From: Oscillospiraceae bacterium
GTDB taxonomy: Bacteria > Bacillota > Clostridia > Oscillospirales > Ruminococcaceae
Length of the DNA stretch: 58,746 nucleotides
Direction of reading: 5' to 3'
Assembly: GCA_021200565.1 (NCBI GenBank)
Contig: JAJQGJ010000004.1
Span: forward strand, 1 to 58,746
Both the position numbers and the translations under genes were made by a program. Position 1 is the first letter of the stretch. Each line of letters starts with the position of its first letter. The notes under the pieces were generated by a model. It saw only the letters and a program-made list of their open reading frames with translations, made no database searches and was not told the origin of the DNA. Shown here piece by piece: positions 23,089 to 33,204 of this stretch.

Positions 23089-24660
23089 ATGAAGAAAAGG
23101 ATAATCAGCATCATGACTATTTTAGCTATGACAGGTGCGGCACTGACCGGATGCGGAAGCGCTGAGGCATCAGACTTCACCATTTCAAATAACCTTGTCG
23201 ACACCGTGGATCTCGGCTACAGCGTCGGCGAAACCCTCAGCGAGCCGGACAAGCTTGTCGGCGAAAACAACCCGATTTCATCAGTCACCTTCTTTGCAGA
23301 CCCGACGTCGGTTGAGTATAACGGCAGGCTCTATGTCTACGGAACTAACGACAACGAGCAGTATGACAAAGGAACCGGAAACGATGAGAACACTTATGGC
23401 TCTATCGGCTCTTTGGTCTGCTATTCTACCGACGACATGGTGAACTGGACCTATGAGTGCACCATCGAGGTTACAAAAATTGCGACATGGGCTGGATGCA
23501 GCTGGGCTCCTTCCATCGTTTCACGGGAAAAGTCGAACGGAAAAACTGAATTCTTCCTCTACTTCGCCAATTCATCAGGCGGAATCGGAGTTCTCACATC
23601 TGACTCTCCTACTGGTCCTTGGGAAGACCCTCTCGGCAAGGCTCTTATTGATAATTCAACCAAAGAGCTGGCAGACGATCCGGTTTACTGGTGCTTCGAC
23701 CCGGGTGTTGTTATCGATGACAATGGCGTCGGATGGCTCGCTTTCGGCGGAGGAAGTGCCGTTCACGATGACGAAGACGGAATGTTCACAGGAAACTGCC
23801 GGCTTGTAAGACTCGGCGACGACATGATTTCTCTTGACAGCGAGATTATAAAGGTTCCGGCTGTTTACCACTTTGAGGCGAACGAGCTCAATTACATCAA
23901 CGGCACCTATGTATTGACTTACTGCTCGAACTATGAGGACAGATACAAGTGGGATTCATACGGCTCTGATGAGGATGCTCCGACTACATGCTCAATGGTC
24001 TATATGACTTCGACTGACCCACTTGACCCTGACAGCTGGGTTTATGGTGGAGAATATCTCTCGAATCCGTCGAAATACGGTTTCTCATTCAGCAACAACC
24101 ATTCGCATTTGCAGAAGTTTGGGGACAACTACTATATTCTGTATCAGACGGTAATGCTTCTAGACAATATGGGATCATCGGCGAGCGGATACAGAAGCAT
24201 CGGAGTTGACCTTATCGATGTAGATGAGGAAACTGTTACTATCTCCCCCGCTACCATGACGAGAGAAGGCGTCAGTCAGCTCAAGGATCTCAATGTGTTC
24301 TCAGTCAACCAGGCTGAAACAGCGGTTACTACTGCAGGGATCAGCTACTACACAAGCGAGGGCAGAACGTTCATAACGAGCATTTCTGACGGCGACTGGT
24401 CGGCGGTTTCGTCAGCTGATTTCGGAAACGGTGCAAACGCCTTTGCAGCAACAGTCAGAGGAAAAGGCATCATTGAAATAAGGCTTGATTCTGTTGACGG
24501 AACGGCTGTCGGAAGCATCCAGTTCAACACAGGAAGTGATTTCCAGACGATAGTCTGCACTCTTGATAAGATGGTTTCGGGTACTCACGACATCTACTTC
24601 GTATTCGGAGGAAGCTTCGTGTTTGACGAATGGCAGTTTGCTTATATCGAGAGCGAATAA
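23089..24660 (+). CDS. GH43-type glycosidase lipoprotein with CBM6-like domain
   Basis: 523 aa. N-terminal lipoprotein signal with lipobox LTGC, so it is membrane-anchored outside the cell. A five-bladed propeller of family GH43 follows (about 60-400): FFADPTSVEYNGRLYVYG holds the catalytic base Asp, FDPGVVID the second Asp, HFEANELNY the acid Glu. The last 110 residues fit a CBM6-type carbohydrate-binding module (beta sandwich ending GGSFVFDEWQF). GH43 enzymes with this layout are mostly alpha-L-arabinofuranosidases or beta-xylosidases on arabinoxylan. ATG at 23089 has AAAGGA upstream; the open frame extends back through the tRNA and is not translated there. Confidence 0.88.
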   Translation: MKKRIISIMTILAMTGAALTGCGSAEASDFTISNNLVDTVDLGYSVGETLSEPDKLVGENNPISSVTFFADPTSVEYNGRLYVYGTNDNEQYDKGTGNDENTYGSIGSLVCYSTDDMVNWTYECTIEVTKIATWAGCSWAPSIVSREKSNGKTEFFLYFANSSGGIGVLTSDSPTGPWEDPLGKALIDNSTKELADDPVYWCFDPGVVIDDNGVGWLAFGGGSAVHDDEDGMFTGNCRLVRLGDDMISLDSEIIKVPAVYHFEANELNYINGTYVLTYCSNYEDRYKWDSYGSDEDAPTTCSMVYMTSTDPLDPDSWVYGGEYLSNPSKYGFSFSNNHSHLQKFGDNYYILYQTVMLLDNMGSSASGYRSIGVDLIDVDEETVTISPATMTREGVSQLKDLNVFSVNQAETAVTTAGISYYTSEGRTFITSISDGDWSAVSSADFGNGANAFAATVRGKGIIEIRLDSVDGTAVGSIQFNTGSDFQTIVCTLDKMVSGTHDIYFVFGGSFVFDEWQFAYIESE

Positions 24661-24675
24661 CAAGTATAAAATAAA

Positions 24676-24712
24676 AGGGGCACCGCATCACTTGCAGTGT
24701 CCCTGTTTTTTT
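24676..24712 (+). terminator. Terminator of GH43 gene
   Basis: AGGGGCAC (24676-24683) pairs with GTGTCCCT (24697-24704), followed by seven T. Confidence 0.85.
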
Positions 24713-25490
24713 ATTTCTTGTCTTTCTTCGGCTTCTTCTTTTTCTGATTCTGGTAAGGATATGGGCTCATTTGAGCCTTTTCACGCTTGTCTTCAAGGAT
24801 GAAGCCATAGATGGTGAGAACGGCAAGCACTACAAATCCGATTCCAGTCGGAACTGCCACGAACCAATATGGGATGGTGTCGGAGGCTTCAGGGAGCGCC
24901 TGGATCTTGAGAGTGTAGCCAAGCGCTGTGCCGCTCAGACCCATTGCAGAAAGACCTTCTGTGAAGAGCTCTTCCTCGGAAGAGGTCATCGTCTTAAAAC
25001 GTCCCGTTATCTCAACTATACTGCCCTGATAACCTGCATCGGGATCGGCTGCATATTCGAGATAGGCGTCTATGACCTCCTGAATATCGTCATCTCCACG
25101 CTTGTCGGCTTCGACTAAGGTTGCAACCTGTTCGCCGTTGATGTCGAGATACATTACATAGTAATAGTAGTTCGCTGCATCCTCAGTGGCGGCGATATAG
25201 CCGATCTGCGCCAAGAATTTATAGGCGCTGCCGGTGACATACTGGTCGGTGAGATCATACGTCAAAGTCACATCCGAGAGTGCAATGACGTTTTCGGCTG
25301 TTTTGACATTATGGTAAATAGTTCCTATGGTTGCCGCCGTCGGCAGGAATGCCACAAGGCATATGATAGCAGCGATCAGAAGTATATAGATTGTTTTACC
25401 TGTGAGGAACCGCTTAAGCTTGGTGTCCTCGGTTGGTGCAAACTCTTCCTTGACTTCGTAGGTTTCGTTATTTCCGTCTAAAATGCTCAT
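24711..25490 (-). CDS. Membrane protein of unknown function
   Basis: 259 aa. Two transmembrane helices bracket an extracytoplasmic domain of about 140 residues: TIYILLIAAIICLVAFLP near residue 30 and WFVAVPTGIGFVVLAVL near residue 208. The cytoplasmic tail is short and strongly basic (QNQKKKKPKKDKK). No enzymatic motif was recognised. It has its own promoter at 25544-25572 and ends next to the GH43 terminator. Similar two-helix proteins occur in Ruminococcus-type genomes, but I cannot assign a role. Confidence 0.7.
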   Translation of the reverse strand: MSILDGNNETYEVKEEFAPTEDTKLKRFLTGKTIYILLIAAIICLVAFLPTAATIGTIYHNVKTAENVIALSDVTLTYDLTDQYVTGSAYKFLAQIGYIAATEDAANYYYYVMYLDINGEQVATLVEADKRGDDDIQEVIDAYLEYAADPDAGYQGSIVEITGRFKTMTSSEEELFTEGLSAMGLSGTALGYTLKIQALPEASDTIPYWFVAVPTGIGFVVLAVLTIYGFILEDKREKAQMSPYPYQNQKKKKPKKDKK

Positions 25491-25543
25491 TTTCTGTCCT
25501 CCATGACATGGTTCTGCGGGAAATCCGCCAACTACTAACGGAA

Positions 25544-25572
25544 ATTATACCACATAACACCGCTCACGTCAA
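25544..25572 (-). promoter_or_regulatory. Promoter of membrane protein gene
   Basis: Leftward TTGACG (25567-25572), 17 bp, TATAAT (25544-25549); the -35 overlaps the stop codon of the ABC exporter gene upstream. Confidence 0.8.
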
Positions 25573-27458
25573 TTATTTTGTAAGAGGTTTTCTTTTTCAA
25601 ACTGGAGCATATAAAGCTCGTAGTAGTGACCCTTGAGTGCAATGAGCTCGTCATGGGTTCCGCTTTCAAGAATTTCTCCATGTGAGAGATAGATTATTCT
25701 GTCAGCCTTGCGGATTGTAGAAAGTCTGTGAGCGACTATGAGAAGCGTGCCGATATTCATCATCTTCTCGAGTGAATCCTGAATGAGAATCTCGGTTTCT
25801 GTGTCGATATTGGCAGTTGCTTCGTCTAAGATCATGACCTCCGGCTTATGAATGATGGTTCTTGCGAACGAGAGAAGTTGTCTCTGACCGGCAGAGAAGT
25901 TGTTGCCACGTTCCCTTACCTCTTCGTCAAGACCCTTGTCGAGCTTTTCTATAATCTTGTCAGCATTGACATAGCGGCAGACGGACATAATCTCGTCGTC
26001 TGAGAAGCTGTCTTCACGGAGAACTATATTGCTTCGGATGGTTCCGGAGAATAAGAAGACGTCCTGAAGCATCTGACCAAAGTGACGGCGCAGGCTCGAA
26101 ACGGTGTAGTGCTTGATGTCGACACCGTCGATAAGAATCTGACCTTTCTGGATGTCGTAGTTCCGGCAGATGAGTGAAAGAATCGTTGTCTTGCCGGAGC
26201 CGGTTGCACCAACAAATGCGACAGTTTCGCCGGCATTGACCTTGAAGGAAACGTCTTTCAGAACCCATTCGCCTTCGTTATAGGCAAACCAGACATTCTT
26301 GAATTCGATATTGCCATCGCAGGTTTCAAGGTCTATAGCATCAGGCTCATCCTGAATTTCTGGAACCATGTCAAAGATTGTGAATATCTTCTCGGCGGAT
26401 GCGAATGCAGACTGAAGCCAGTTGAACTGCTCGGCTAGGTTCTGGATCGGGTTGTAGAACTTCGAGATGTACATGTAGAAAGATACTACTGTACCGCTGG
26501 TGATAGTCTGCCCTAAGAAGACGGTTTCTTTGATGTATCCCCTGCCGCCGAGGTAAAAGAGGCAGAGTATTGACGAGACATAGAGCATATAGACGAGCGG
26601 ACGGAAGATGGCAAATGTGAATATCTGCTGGGTCTGAGCACGCTCAAGCTTCTTGTTTCTCTGCTGGAATTCGCCAAGCTTTCTATCCTCACGGTTGAAA
26701 ATCTGAATAATCTTCATTCCGGAAAGGTGCTCGGAGATGAATGTGTTTATGTCGGTTGTTCCGTCCTTGACACGTCTGTAAGCACGGCGGGAGAACTTTC
26801 TGAAAATGACTGTGAAGAGGAGTATAAACGGCACAAAGCAGAGAACCATCAGCGTCAGCTGGTAGTTGAGCATAAGCATTGCAACAAGCACTCCGACGAT
26901 TACGAAGAAGTTCTTGATGAGGTTCACGAGGATATTTGTAAACATTACCGAGATGGCATTGGTGTCGTTCGTAACTCTGGTGACCAGCTTTCCAACAGGG
27001 ATATTATTAAGCTGAGCGTGAGAAAGGCTCTCGATGTGCTTCATGAGGTCTTCACGGAGTGCAGAAAGTATCTTCTGACCTATCTTCTGGAGAACTATCG
27101 CCTGAACGTATGTGCATATCATCGAGATGATGAGGATGCTTGCATAGACTGCTATGTAGGCAAGAATTTCATTCATCTCGAAATCTCCGACAATCATGTC
27201 TTCGATGTCACCGATGATGAGAGGAGATATGATGTCATAGGCGACGGATATGAGCATTATGAAGAGGACGAAGATGAACTGCCCAGCATACGGCTTCGCA
27301 TACTTGAGAAGCCTCTTAAGAATCTCACCGTCTGACATGTTACGATCAAAGCCCATTGCTTCTTTTCTGTCCTTAACGGAAAGATAAGCTACTATGAAGA
27401 CGATTGAGACGACGCCGATTACTGCGCCAACAGCTAAAAGAGGGTAAAATTCACGCAT
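25569..27458 (-). CDS. ABC exporter, subunit with intact ATPase site
   Basis: 629 aa type IV (multidrug/lipid-type) half transporter: six-helix membrane domain (about 1-340) and ATPase domain with Walker A GATGSGKTT, signature FSAGQRQLL, Walker B VMILDEATANID and switch His in VAHRLST. The catalytic Glu is present here, whereas the partner at 27451-29235 has Asp, so the pair likely forms a heterodimer of the BmrCD/LmrCD kind. The ATG at 27458 overlaps the partner's stop codon by eight bases; GGGGTG precedes it. Confidence 0.88.
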   Translation of the reverse strand: MREFYPLLAVGAVIGVVSIVFIVAYLSVKDRKEAMGFDRNMSDGEILKRLLKYAKPYAGQFIFVLFIMLISVAYDIISPLIIGDIEDMIVGDFEMNEILAYIAVYASILIISMICTYVQAIVLQKIGQKILSALREDLMKHIESLSHAQLNNIPVGKLVTRVTNDTNAISVMFTNILVNLIKNFFVIVGVLVAMLMLNYQLTLMVLCFVPFILLFTVIFRKFSRRAYRRVKDGTTDINTFISEHLSGMKIIQIFNREDRKLGEFQQRNKKLERAQTQQIFTFAIFRPLVYMLYVSSILCLFYLGGRGYIKETVFLGQTITSGTVVSFYMYISKFYNPIQNLAEQFNWLQSAFASAEKIFTIFDMVPEIQDEPDAIDLETCDGNIEFKNVWFAYNEGEWVLKDVSFKVNAGETVAFVGATGSGKTTILSLICRNYDIQKGQILIDGVDIKHYTVSSLRRHFGQMLQDVFLFSGTIRSNIVLREDSFSDDEIMSVCRYVNADKIIEKLDKGLDEEVRERGNNFSAGQRQLLSFARTIIHKPEVMILDEATANIDTETEILIQDSLEKMMNIGTLLIVAHRLSTIRKADRIIYLSHGEILESGTHDELIALKGHYYELYMLQFEKENLLQNN

Positions 27459-29235
27459 TAGAGGCACCCCTTTCACTTTCAAGACGCTGCAAGTCGACTG
27501 TCAGCTTATACTGCGGACAGCTTGAGTATAACTCTTCATGATTTCCTACAGCTAAGATATTACCGTCATCGATGAAGATGATCTTGTCCATATGTTCAAT
27601 GGTGGTAACTCTGTGAGCAATGAGGATAGTTGTCTTGCCCTTGCGGGAAGTCTTGAGACCGGAAAGAATCTCTTTCTCGGTTTCGATGTCGACAGCTGAT
27701 ACCGAGTCATCCAGGATGAGAATAGAAGCATTCTTCATCAGAGCTCTGGCTATCGAAATTCTCTGCTTCTGTCCGCCAGAGACGGTAACGCCACGTTCGC
27801 CCAGAACCGTTTCATAGCCCTGCGCAAATTCAGCGATATTGTCGTCGACTGCCGAAAGCTTTGCCGCTTCAACAGCTTTTTCGTGAGAAACGTCATCGGT
27901 AGCGAATTCTATGTTATTTTCAATAGTGTCACTGAAAAGGAAGTTATCCTGTGGGACATAGGCGCAATATTTTCTCAGAGATGCTATTGAAATGGAATTT
28001 ACATCCTTGCCATCGACGAAGATTTTGCCATCAGGAACGTTATAGATTCTGAGTATAAGGTCGGCAAGAGTTGTCTTGCCTGCTCCGGTTCTTCCTATGA
28101 CACCGACGCTTTCACCTGCATTTATTTTGAATGATGCGTTCTTTAAAACGTCATATTCGCCATCGGGATAGCGGAAAGTAAGATCTCTGAACTCAATATC
28201 GCCCCTGACGTTTTCAATGTCGGTTACGTCTTCTCTGTCTTTTACATCAACTTCGGCATCGAGGAGCTCGCTGATTCTCTTGAGGGATGCTGTACCCTGA
28301 GAGTGCATATTGATGAGCTCAGCGACTGCCATTACAGGCCAGACGATCGAGTTGAAGTAGCCCATGAATTCAACAAGTTGTCCTGCGTTGAAGGTGCCCT
28401 TATAGACAAGATAGCTTCCATAGCCCAAGATGACACAGATTACAGACTCAACCAAGAGGGTTACAAAAATTGTCATGAGGGTTGAAAGACGGGTGTATTC
28501 GACATTGGCATCCTCGTTCTCTTTATTGAGCTTGCGGAACGCCATGAGCTCTTTACTCTCTTTTACAAATGCCTTGATTACAGCGATTCCGGAAAAACTT
28601 TCCTGAGAGAAATCGGAGAGCTTTGAGAACGCCTCCTGGCGGACTTCCCACTTCTTCTCCATGTACTGCATGAGCGTCAAACCGACGCCGAAAAGAAGAA
28701 TTATCGGGATCATGCAAAGAAGTGACATAAGCGCATTCATTCTGAGCATCTTTATAAACGAAAGAATTCCCAAGAATGCGGCGTCGCAGGTCATTAAGAC
28801 TCCGTTTGAGTAGCAGTCACGGATGGTTTCAAGATCGTTTGTGAAGAGAGACATCAGATTGCCGACTTTGTTCTTCTGGTAATACTGCTGGGAGAGGTCC
28901 TTGCAGTGGTCGAACATGCGGTAGCGAAGGTCTGCCACAACCTTGTTTCCGCTTCCGAAGAAGCAGACACGCCATAGGAATCTACCCGTAACTATTCCGA
29001 TAATTATGCCTATCATCGGGAGGCAGATTTTGTCGAGAAGATAGTCGATGTCAAACGCCACGGTTGTTCCGTCGTCGAGGGTGATATAGCCCTGATTCAA
29101 GCCGTTGATGACATTACGATAGAGCTCGGGAATTATGAGTTGAAGGTAGTCGACGAGAATCAGTGCGGCAATGCCTATTAGTAAAAGATAGGCGTATTTT
29201 ATGTAGTAGCGATTTATGTGCTTTCCGAAAAGCAA
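27451..29235 (-). CDS. ABC exporter, subunit with degenerate ATPase site
   Basis: 594 aa half transporter: membrane domain, then Walker A GRTGAGKTT, signature VSGGQKQRI and Walker B ILILDDSVSAVD. The residue after the Walker B Asp is Asp instead of the catalytic Glu, the mark of the non-hydrolysing site in heterodimeric exporters. Starts with TTG at 29235, six bases after GGGGGGA. First gene of a two-gene operon. The cargo is unknown; drugs, peptides or lipids are all possible. Confidence 0.88.
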   Translation of the reverse strand: MLFGKHINRYYIKYAYLLLIGIAALILVDYLQLIIPELYRNVINGLNQGYITLDDGTTVAFDIDYLLDKICLPMIGIIIGIVTGRFLWRVCFFGSGNKVVADLRYRMFDHCKDLSQQYYQKNKVGNLMSLFTNDLETIRDCYSNGVLMTCDAAFLGILSFIKMLRMNALMSLLCMIPIILLFGVGLTLMQYMEKKWEVRQEAFSKLSDFSQESFSGIAVIKAFVKESKELMAFRKLNKENEDANVEYTRLSTLMTIFVTLLVESVICVILGYGSYLVYKGTFNAGQLVEFMGYFNSIVWPVMAVAELINMHSQGTASLKRISELLDAEVDVKDREDVTDIENVRGDIEFRDLTFRYPDGEYDVLKNASFKINAGESVGVIGRTGAGKTTLADLILRIYNVPDGKIFVDGKDVNSISIASLRKYCAYVPQDNFLFSDTIENNIEFATDDVSHEKAVEAAKLSAVDDNIAEFAQGYETVLGERGVTVSGGQKQRISIARALMKNASILILDDSVSAVDIETEKEILSGLKTSRKGKTTILIAHRVTTIEHMDKIIFIDDGNILAVGNHEELYSSCPQYKLTVDLQRLESERGASNA

Positions 29236-29268
29236 TATAATCCCCCCAAATTACAAAATTCAAAGGCG

Positions 29269-29297
29269 ATTATAACACATTGCGTGGCTTAAATCAA
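29269..29297 (-). promoter_or_regulatory. Promoter of ABC exporter pair
   Basis: Leftward TTGATT (29292-29297), 17 bp, TATAAT (29269-29274). Confidence 0.75.
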
Positions 29298-29344
29298 GAG
29301 GCAATTTCTCTATATTGTATTTCACCGAAAGACAATTTTTCGGC

Positions 29345-29376
29345 ATGAAAAAGCCCCCGAGATAATTCCCGGGGGA
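29345..29376 (-). terminator. Terminator of two-component/ABC operon
   Basis: CCCCCG (29354-29359) pairs with CGGGGG (29370-29375); the leftward RNA continues with CUUUUUC. Confidence 0.85.
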
Positions 29377-29382
29377 CTAATC

Positions 29383-31263
29383 TTATTGCTCTTCTTTTGT
29401 GTAATACTGAGCCTGTGCGTTCCAGAGTTCACTGTACTTGCCAGTTTGCTCAATCAGCTCGTCGTGGCTTCCCTTCTGGACGATTGAGCCGTGGTCGAAG
29501 ACGGCGATTTCGTCGCAGAAACGGCAGCTTGAAAGCCGGTGGCTGATATAGATGGCGGTCTTGTCGCCTACTATGTCGTTGAACTTAGAATATATCTCCG
29601 CTTCCGCCATCGGATCTAAAGCGGCTGTCGGTTCGTCAAGGACGATGAATGGAGAATCCTTGTAGAGGGCTCTGGCAAGAGCTATCTTCTGAGCCTCACC
29701 GCCGGAGACGTTCACGCCGTTCTGGTCGACTTCGGTATAAAGAGTGGTTTCCAATCCGCTTGGAAGCTCTTTGAGCCTGTCGCCGAAGCCGGTTTTGACG
29801 AGGCAGTCGGTGGCTTTATTGCCGTCATAGGTCATGCTTGAGGCTACAACCTCGCCGAGCTTGAATGCCGGGAGCTTGAAGTCCTGAAAGACTACTGAGA
29901 AGACATCTAAGTATTCACGGTAGTTATACTTCGTGATATTGATGCCGTTGAGGAGGATTTCGCCCTCGGTCGGGTCATAAAGACGGCAGAGAAGAAGTAT
30001 GAATGTTGTCTTGCCTGAGCCGTTCTCGCCTACGACTGCGAGGCGTTCACCTACTCTGAACTTGACATTTACATGCCTTAAGGCATAGTTGTCGATTCCG
30101 GGGTATTTGAAGGACACGTCACGGAATTCTATCTCATAGTCTCTGTCGAGTCTCTTTTCAACCGTTAGCGAGCCTTTATACATACTGTGCGGGATGTCGA
30201 GGTATTCAAGGGACATTTCGAGGAACGGAGTGTTGGCTTTGAGCTGACCGAGAGTTGAGAGGGTCTGAGTGAGACCGCCTGAAACACTGGTGATTGCGGC
30301 GACGTACTGGGTGACATAGCCGATTCCGAATGCACCGCCAAGAGCTTTCAGGCAGACATAGACATAGGCAAGCCCTGAGAACATTGTCGCAATTCCGCTG
30401 CCAAGAGCACTGAAGGCTCCCATTCCTCTACGTGCAAAGTGGGCAAACATGCCATCGGACATGAATATCCCCGATTTGTCGCAGTTGTATTTCTCACTCA
30501 TCTTGTGCTGATTGTACATTCTCACGTCGAGAGAATACTTTTCTTCGGTTCCTAAGAATGCGTGGTAAGTACCGAGTCTGTTGGCTAAGTTGTGGTCACC
30601 GACATTTTTTGACCAGTAGCTTGAAGCTTTGTTGGAACACATCGGCGCTAAAAGTGTAACGCCGATCATTACTGCAACAACAAGAATTATGCAGATGGGA
30701 TTATTGAGGAATGCAAGAGATGAGCCGTCAGGAACTCTCGTTGTAAAGAGAGTTACAGTCAGAGCAACTCCGCCTATGATAGTGAAAACTCCTTTGATCA
30801 GGTCCTCAACCCAGCTGAGAAGATACACGAGTCCCCAACCTCCGCTATTGACATTCTGAGTGATAGACGAATAGGCATCTTTTGTCTTCTGGTTATCGGC
30901 GTCGGCAAAATCCATGTCGAGTTGTTTCTTGGTGTAGTTGCCCATTCCCCTGAAGAAGTTTGCCATGCCGCCATAGGTGTTTTTGTACTTGTTCAGAAGT
31001 CCGCTTATGAGCGCAACTGCTGCTGCCAGAGCGAGCGTTACCAGAACAAGCATTGTGAGACGGTCTTTGTCCCTGTTGCCTGAGAGCTCTGTTATGATGA
31101 GAGCCGACATATAGATTCCGATATAGGGGCTAAGAGCAGTCCAGACGGAATTGACTATAGTCGAGATAACCATGTGGGGACTGTTTTTATAGAGGATTTT
31201 GAGCCCCTGAATCGTCTTGGATGCCATTCGGCGATAGGTGATTTTGTCATTGTTCTTACTCAT
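29383..31263 (-). CDS. ABC exporter subunit
   Basis: 626 aa. Divergent membrane domain of about 370 residues, then Walker A GENGSGKTT, signature VSGGEAQKI, Walker B FIVLDEPTAALDPMAE and switch His in YISHRLS. The ATG at 31263, with GGGAGGGTG upstream, overlaps the stop codon of the next exporter gene by eight bases, so the two are translationally coupled and probably form a heterodimer. Both ATPase sites look intact. This ABC subgroup (ALYKDSPFIVLDEPT block) often stands beside peptide-related regulators; the cargo is unknown. Last gene of the operon that begins with the LytTR regulator. Confidence 0.88.
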   Translation of the reverse strand: MSKNNDKITYRRMASKTIQGLKILYKNSPHMVISTIVNSVWTALSPYIGIYMSALIITELSGNRDKDRLTMLVLVTLALAAAVALISGLLNKYKNTYGGMANFFRGMGNYTKKQLDMDFADADNQKTKDAYSSITQNVNSGGWGLVYLLSWVEDLIKGVFTIIGGVALTVTLFTTRVPDGSSLAFLNNPICIILVVAVMIGVTLLAPMCSNKASSYWSKNVGDHNLANRLGTYHAFLGTEEKYSLDVRMYNQHKMSEKYNCDKSGIFMSDGMFAHFARRGMGAFSALGSGIATMFSGLAYVYVCLKALGGAFGIGYVTQYVAAITSVSGGLTQTLSTLGQLKANTPFLEMSLEYLDIPHSMYKGSLTVEKRLDRDYEIEFRDVSFKYPGIDNYALRHVNVKFRVGERLAVVGENGSGKTTFILLLCRLYDPTEGEILLNGINITKYNYREYLDVFSVVFQDFKLPAFKLGEVVASSMTYDGNKATDCLVKTGFGDRLKELPSGLETTLYTEVDQNGVNVSGGEAQKIALARALYKDSPFIVLDEPTAALDPMAEAEIYSKFNDIVGDKTAIYISHRLSSCRFCDEIAVFDHGSIVQKGSHDELIEQTGKYSELWNAQAQYYTKEEQ

Positions 31264-33103
31264 TGATGTCACCCTCCCTGTAGTATTTACTCTGAACTTC
31301 AAAGAGTTCTGCGTATTTTCCACCAGCCCTGAGCAGTTGCTCGTGGGTTCCCTCTTCCAAAATCTTATGGTCGCCTATCAGGATGATTCTGTCGCAGAAT
31401 CTGGTCGAGGCAAGACGATGGGAGATATAAACGGAGGAACGTCCTGCGGTCATGTCGTTATACTTATTGTAGAGGTCTGCTTCGGCAATCGGGTCGAGAG
31501 TCGCTGTCGGCTCGTCAAGGACGATTACGGGAGCGTCTTTATACAAGGCTCTTGCAAGCATCAGCCTCTGGGTCTGACCGCCTGAAAGATTGACGGCGTC
31601 CTCATAGACTTCACGGTTTAACTTTTCCTCAAGACCGTCCTTGAAGCCTTTGACCATTTCGGTAAGTCCTGCTTTCTCTATGCATGAATTCACCTTATTA
31701 TAGTCGATGTCGTGGTCGGTCTGGGCGACATTTTCGGCGACCGAGCCTGCCCAAAGGATGCAGTTCTGGAATACTGCCGAGAAGACTTTGTAGTATTCAC
31801 GGCGATTAAATTCACGAACGTCAACGCCGTTGAGGAGCACTCTCCCTTTAGTCGGGTCTTCCATGCCGGTGATGAGCTTGACGAGGGTAGTCTTTCCTGC
31901 ACCATTAAGTCCCACTACCGCAAGCTTTTCGCCTGCATGAAGAGTCAGGTTGATGTCTTCGAGGGTGTAGCTGTCGGATGAGGGATACTTGAACCAGACG
32001 TGGTCAAGAACTATTTCATACCTATTGTCAGCAGGAACACGCACATCGGAACCATCCTCGAACTTGAACTGCTCGGGATAGTTGATGACTTCAAGGACAT
32101 TTGAAAGCTCAAGGCACTGCCTGTGCATAGTGGTGAGGTCGCCAAGAACTCCTGTTACCCAGGTTGTGAATCCGCCGACAGTTGAGAAGTAGAGGATGAA
32201 CATCGAGACATCGATTGAACCGTCAAGAACAAGTGCTATGAAGTAGGCATAAGCTACGGCGTTTCTTAAGAAGCTTAAAACGAGGTCGGCGATTCTGCCC
32301 CAGATATAGACGTTCTCGCATTTGCGATGGAAGGCTTCGAGGAGAAGGCACTGCTTGTCGTAAAGTTCAGTGAACCAGCTCTTGATGCCGAAGATTCGTA
32401 CATCCTTTGCAAAACTCGTTTCGGAGGCTGTTTTGCGGACATAGCTCAGAGTCTCATCAATCTTTGCTTCTTCCTCACGGTGATTATAGCCGTAGCTGTT
32501 GAGCTTGTTTGTGACGAAATAGCCGACGAGAGCTGTTACCGTCACGAGGAGAAGAATCCAGACGTTTGCCGTCGAAAGTATTGCGGCATAGATGATAAGT
32601 CCCAGGAGATTGCTTAAGAATGAGCAAATTGTTTTCCAGATAGCCTCGCAAGCCGAAGAGTTAGAGTATGTAGTTGGCAAAGCCTTATTGAGAATCGTCT
32701 GGAACTTTTCGTTGCCCAGGTTCGGGTAGGAGGTCTCGGCACACTTTGTGTTGATGAGGTTTATGATTTCCGAGCGAACTGTTATCCTGCCGTAAAGGAT
32801 GTTAGAGTCGATGTATTGCCTTGCCATGGCGAGGAACACTAAAATCAGCGTGAAGCCGATTATCGTGATGAGAAGCTCCCCTACTGTTCCGTTTCGCTCA
32901 AGCACTGCAATTATCGATGGCGAGATATAAAGTCCCGCAACACTCTGACCTGTTACTACAAGCGAGAAGAGAAGTCCTAAGATTACAACCTTTTTCTCGC
33001 CGTTGGTCCAGGCGCATTTAGTCATGAACCAGACACAGCTTAAGATGCCGTACTTTGGTTTTTCTTTTATTTTGTCATTTGTTTTGCCTTTGGTAATTGT
33101 CAT
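31256..33103 (-). CDS. ABC exporter subunit
   Basis: 615 aa. Membrane domain, then Walker A GLNGAGKTT, signature LSGGQTQRL, Walker B VIVLDEPTATLDPIAE and switch His in YISHRLA; paralogous to the downstream subunit. ATG at 33103 chosen because AAAGGCGGTG precedes it by six bases; a GTG nine bases further upstream overlaps that site. It follows the histidine kinase gene by 101 bases. Confidence 0.88.
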   Translation of the reverse strand: MTITKGKTNDKIKEKPKYGILSCVWFMTKCAWTNGEKKVVILGLLFSLVVTGQSVAGLYISPSIIAVLERNGTVGELLITIIGFTLILVFLAMARQYIDSNILYGRITVRSEIINLINTKCAETSYPNLGNEKFQTILNKALPTTYSNSSACEAIWKTICSFLSNLLGLIIYAAILSTANVWILLLVTVTALVGYFVTNKLNSYGYNHREEEAKIDETLSYVRKTASETSFAKDVRIFGIKSWFTELYDKQCLLLEAFHRKCENVYIWGRIADLVLSFLRNAVAYAYFIALVLDGSIDVSMFILYFSTVGGFTTWVTGVLGDLTTMHRQCLELSNVLEVINYPEQFKFEDGSDVRVPADNRYEIVLDHVWFKYPSSDSYTLEDINLTLHAGEKLAVVGLNGAGKTTLVKLITGMEDPTKGRVLLNGVDVREFNRREYYKVFSAVFQNCILWAGSVAENVAQTDHDIDYNKVNSCIEKAGLTEMVKGFKDGLEEKLNREVYEDAVNLSGGQTQRLMLARALYKDAPVIVLDEPTATLDPIAEADLYNKYNDMTAGRSSVYISHRLASTRFCDRIILIGDHKILEEGTHEQLLRAGGKYAELFEVQSKYYREGDINE

Positions 33104-33204
33104 ATTCAGCACCGCCTTTCATGATTTTATTATAGCGGAAAATTTAAAGAGCGCACGTTTTGGGGACGAAACGCTCTCTGTGGGGGACGAATTGCAGATT
33201 TTTG

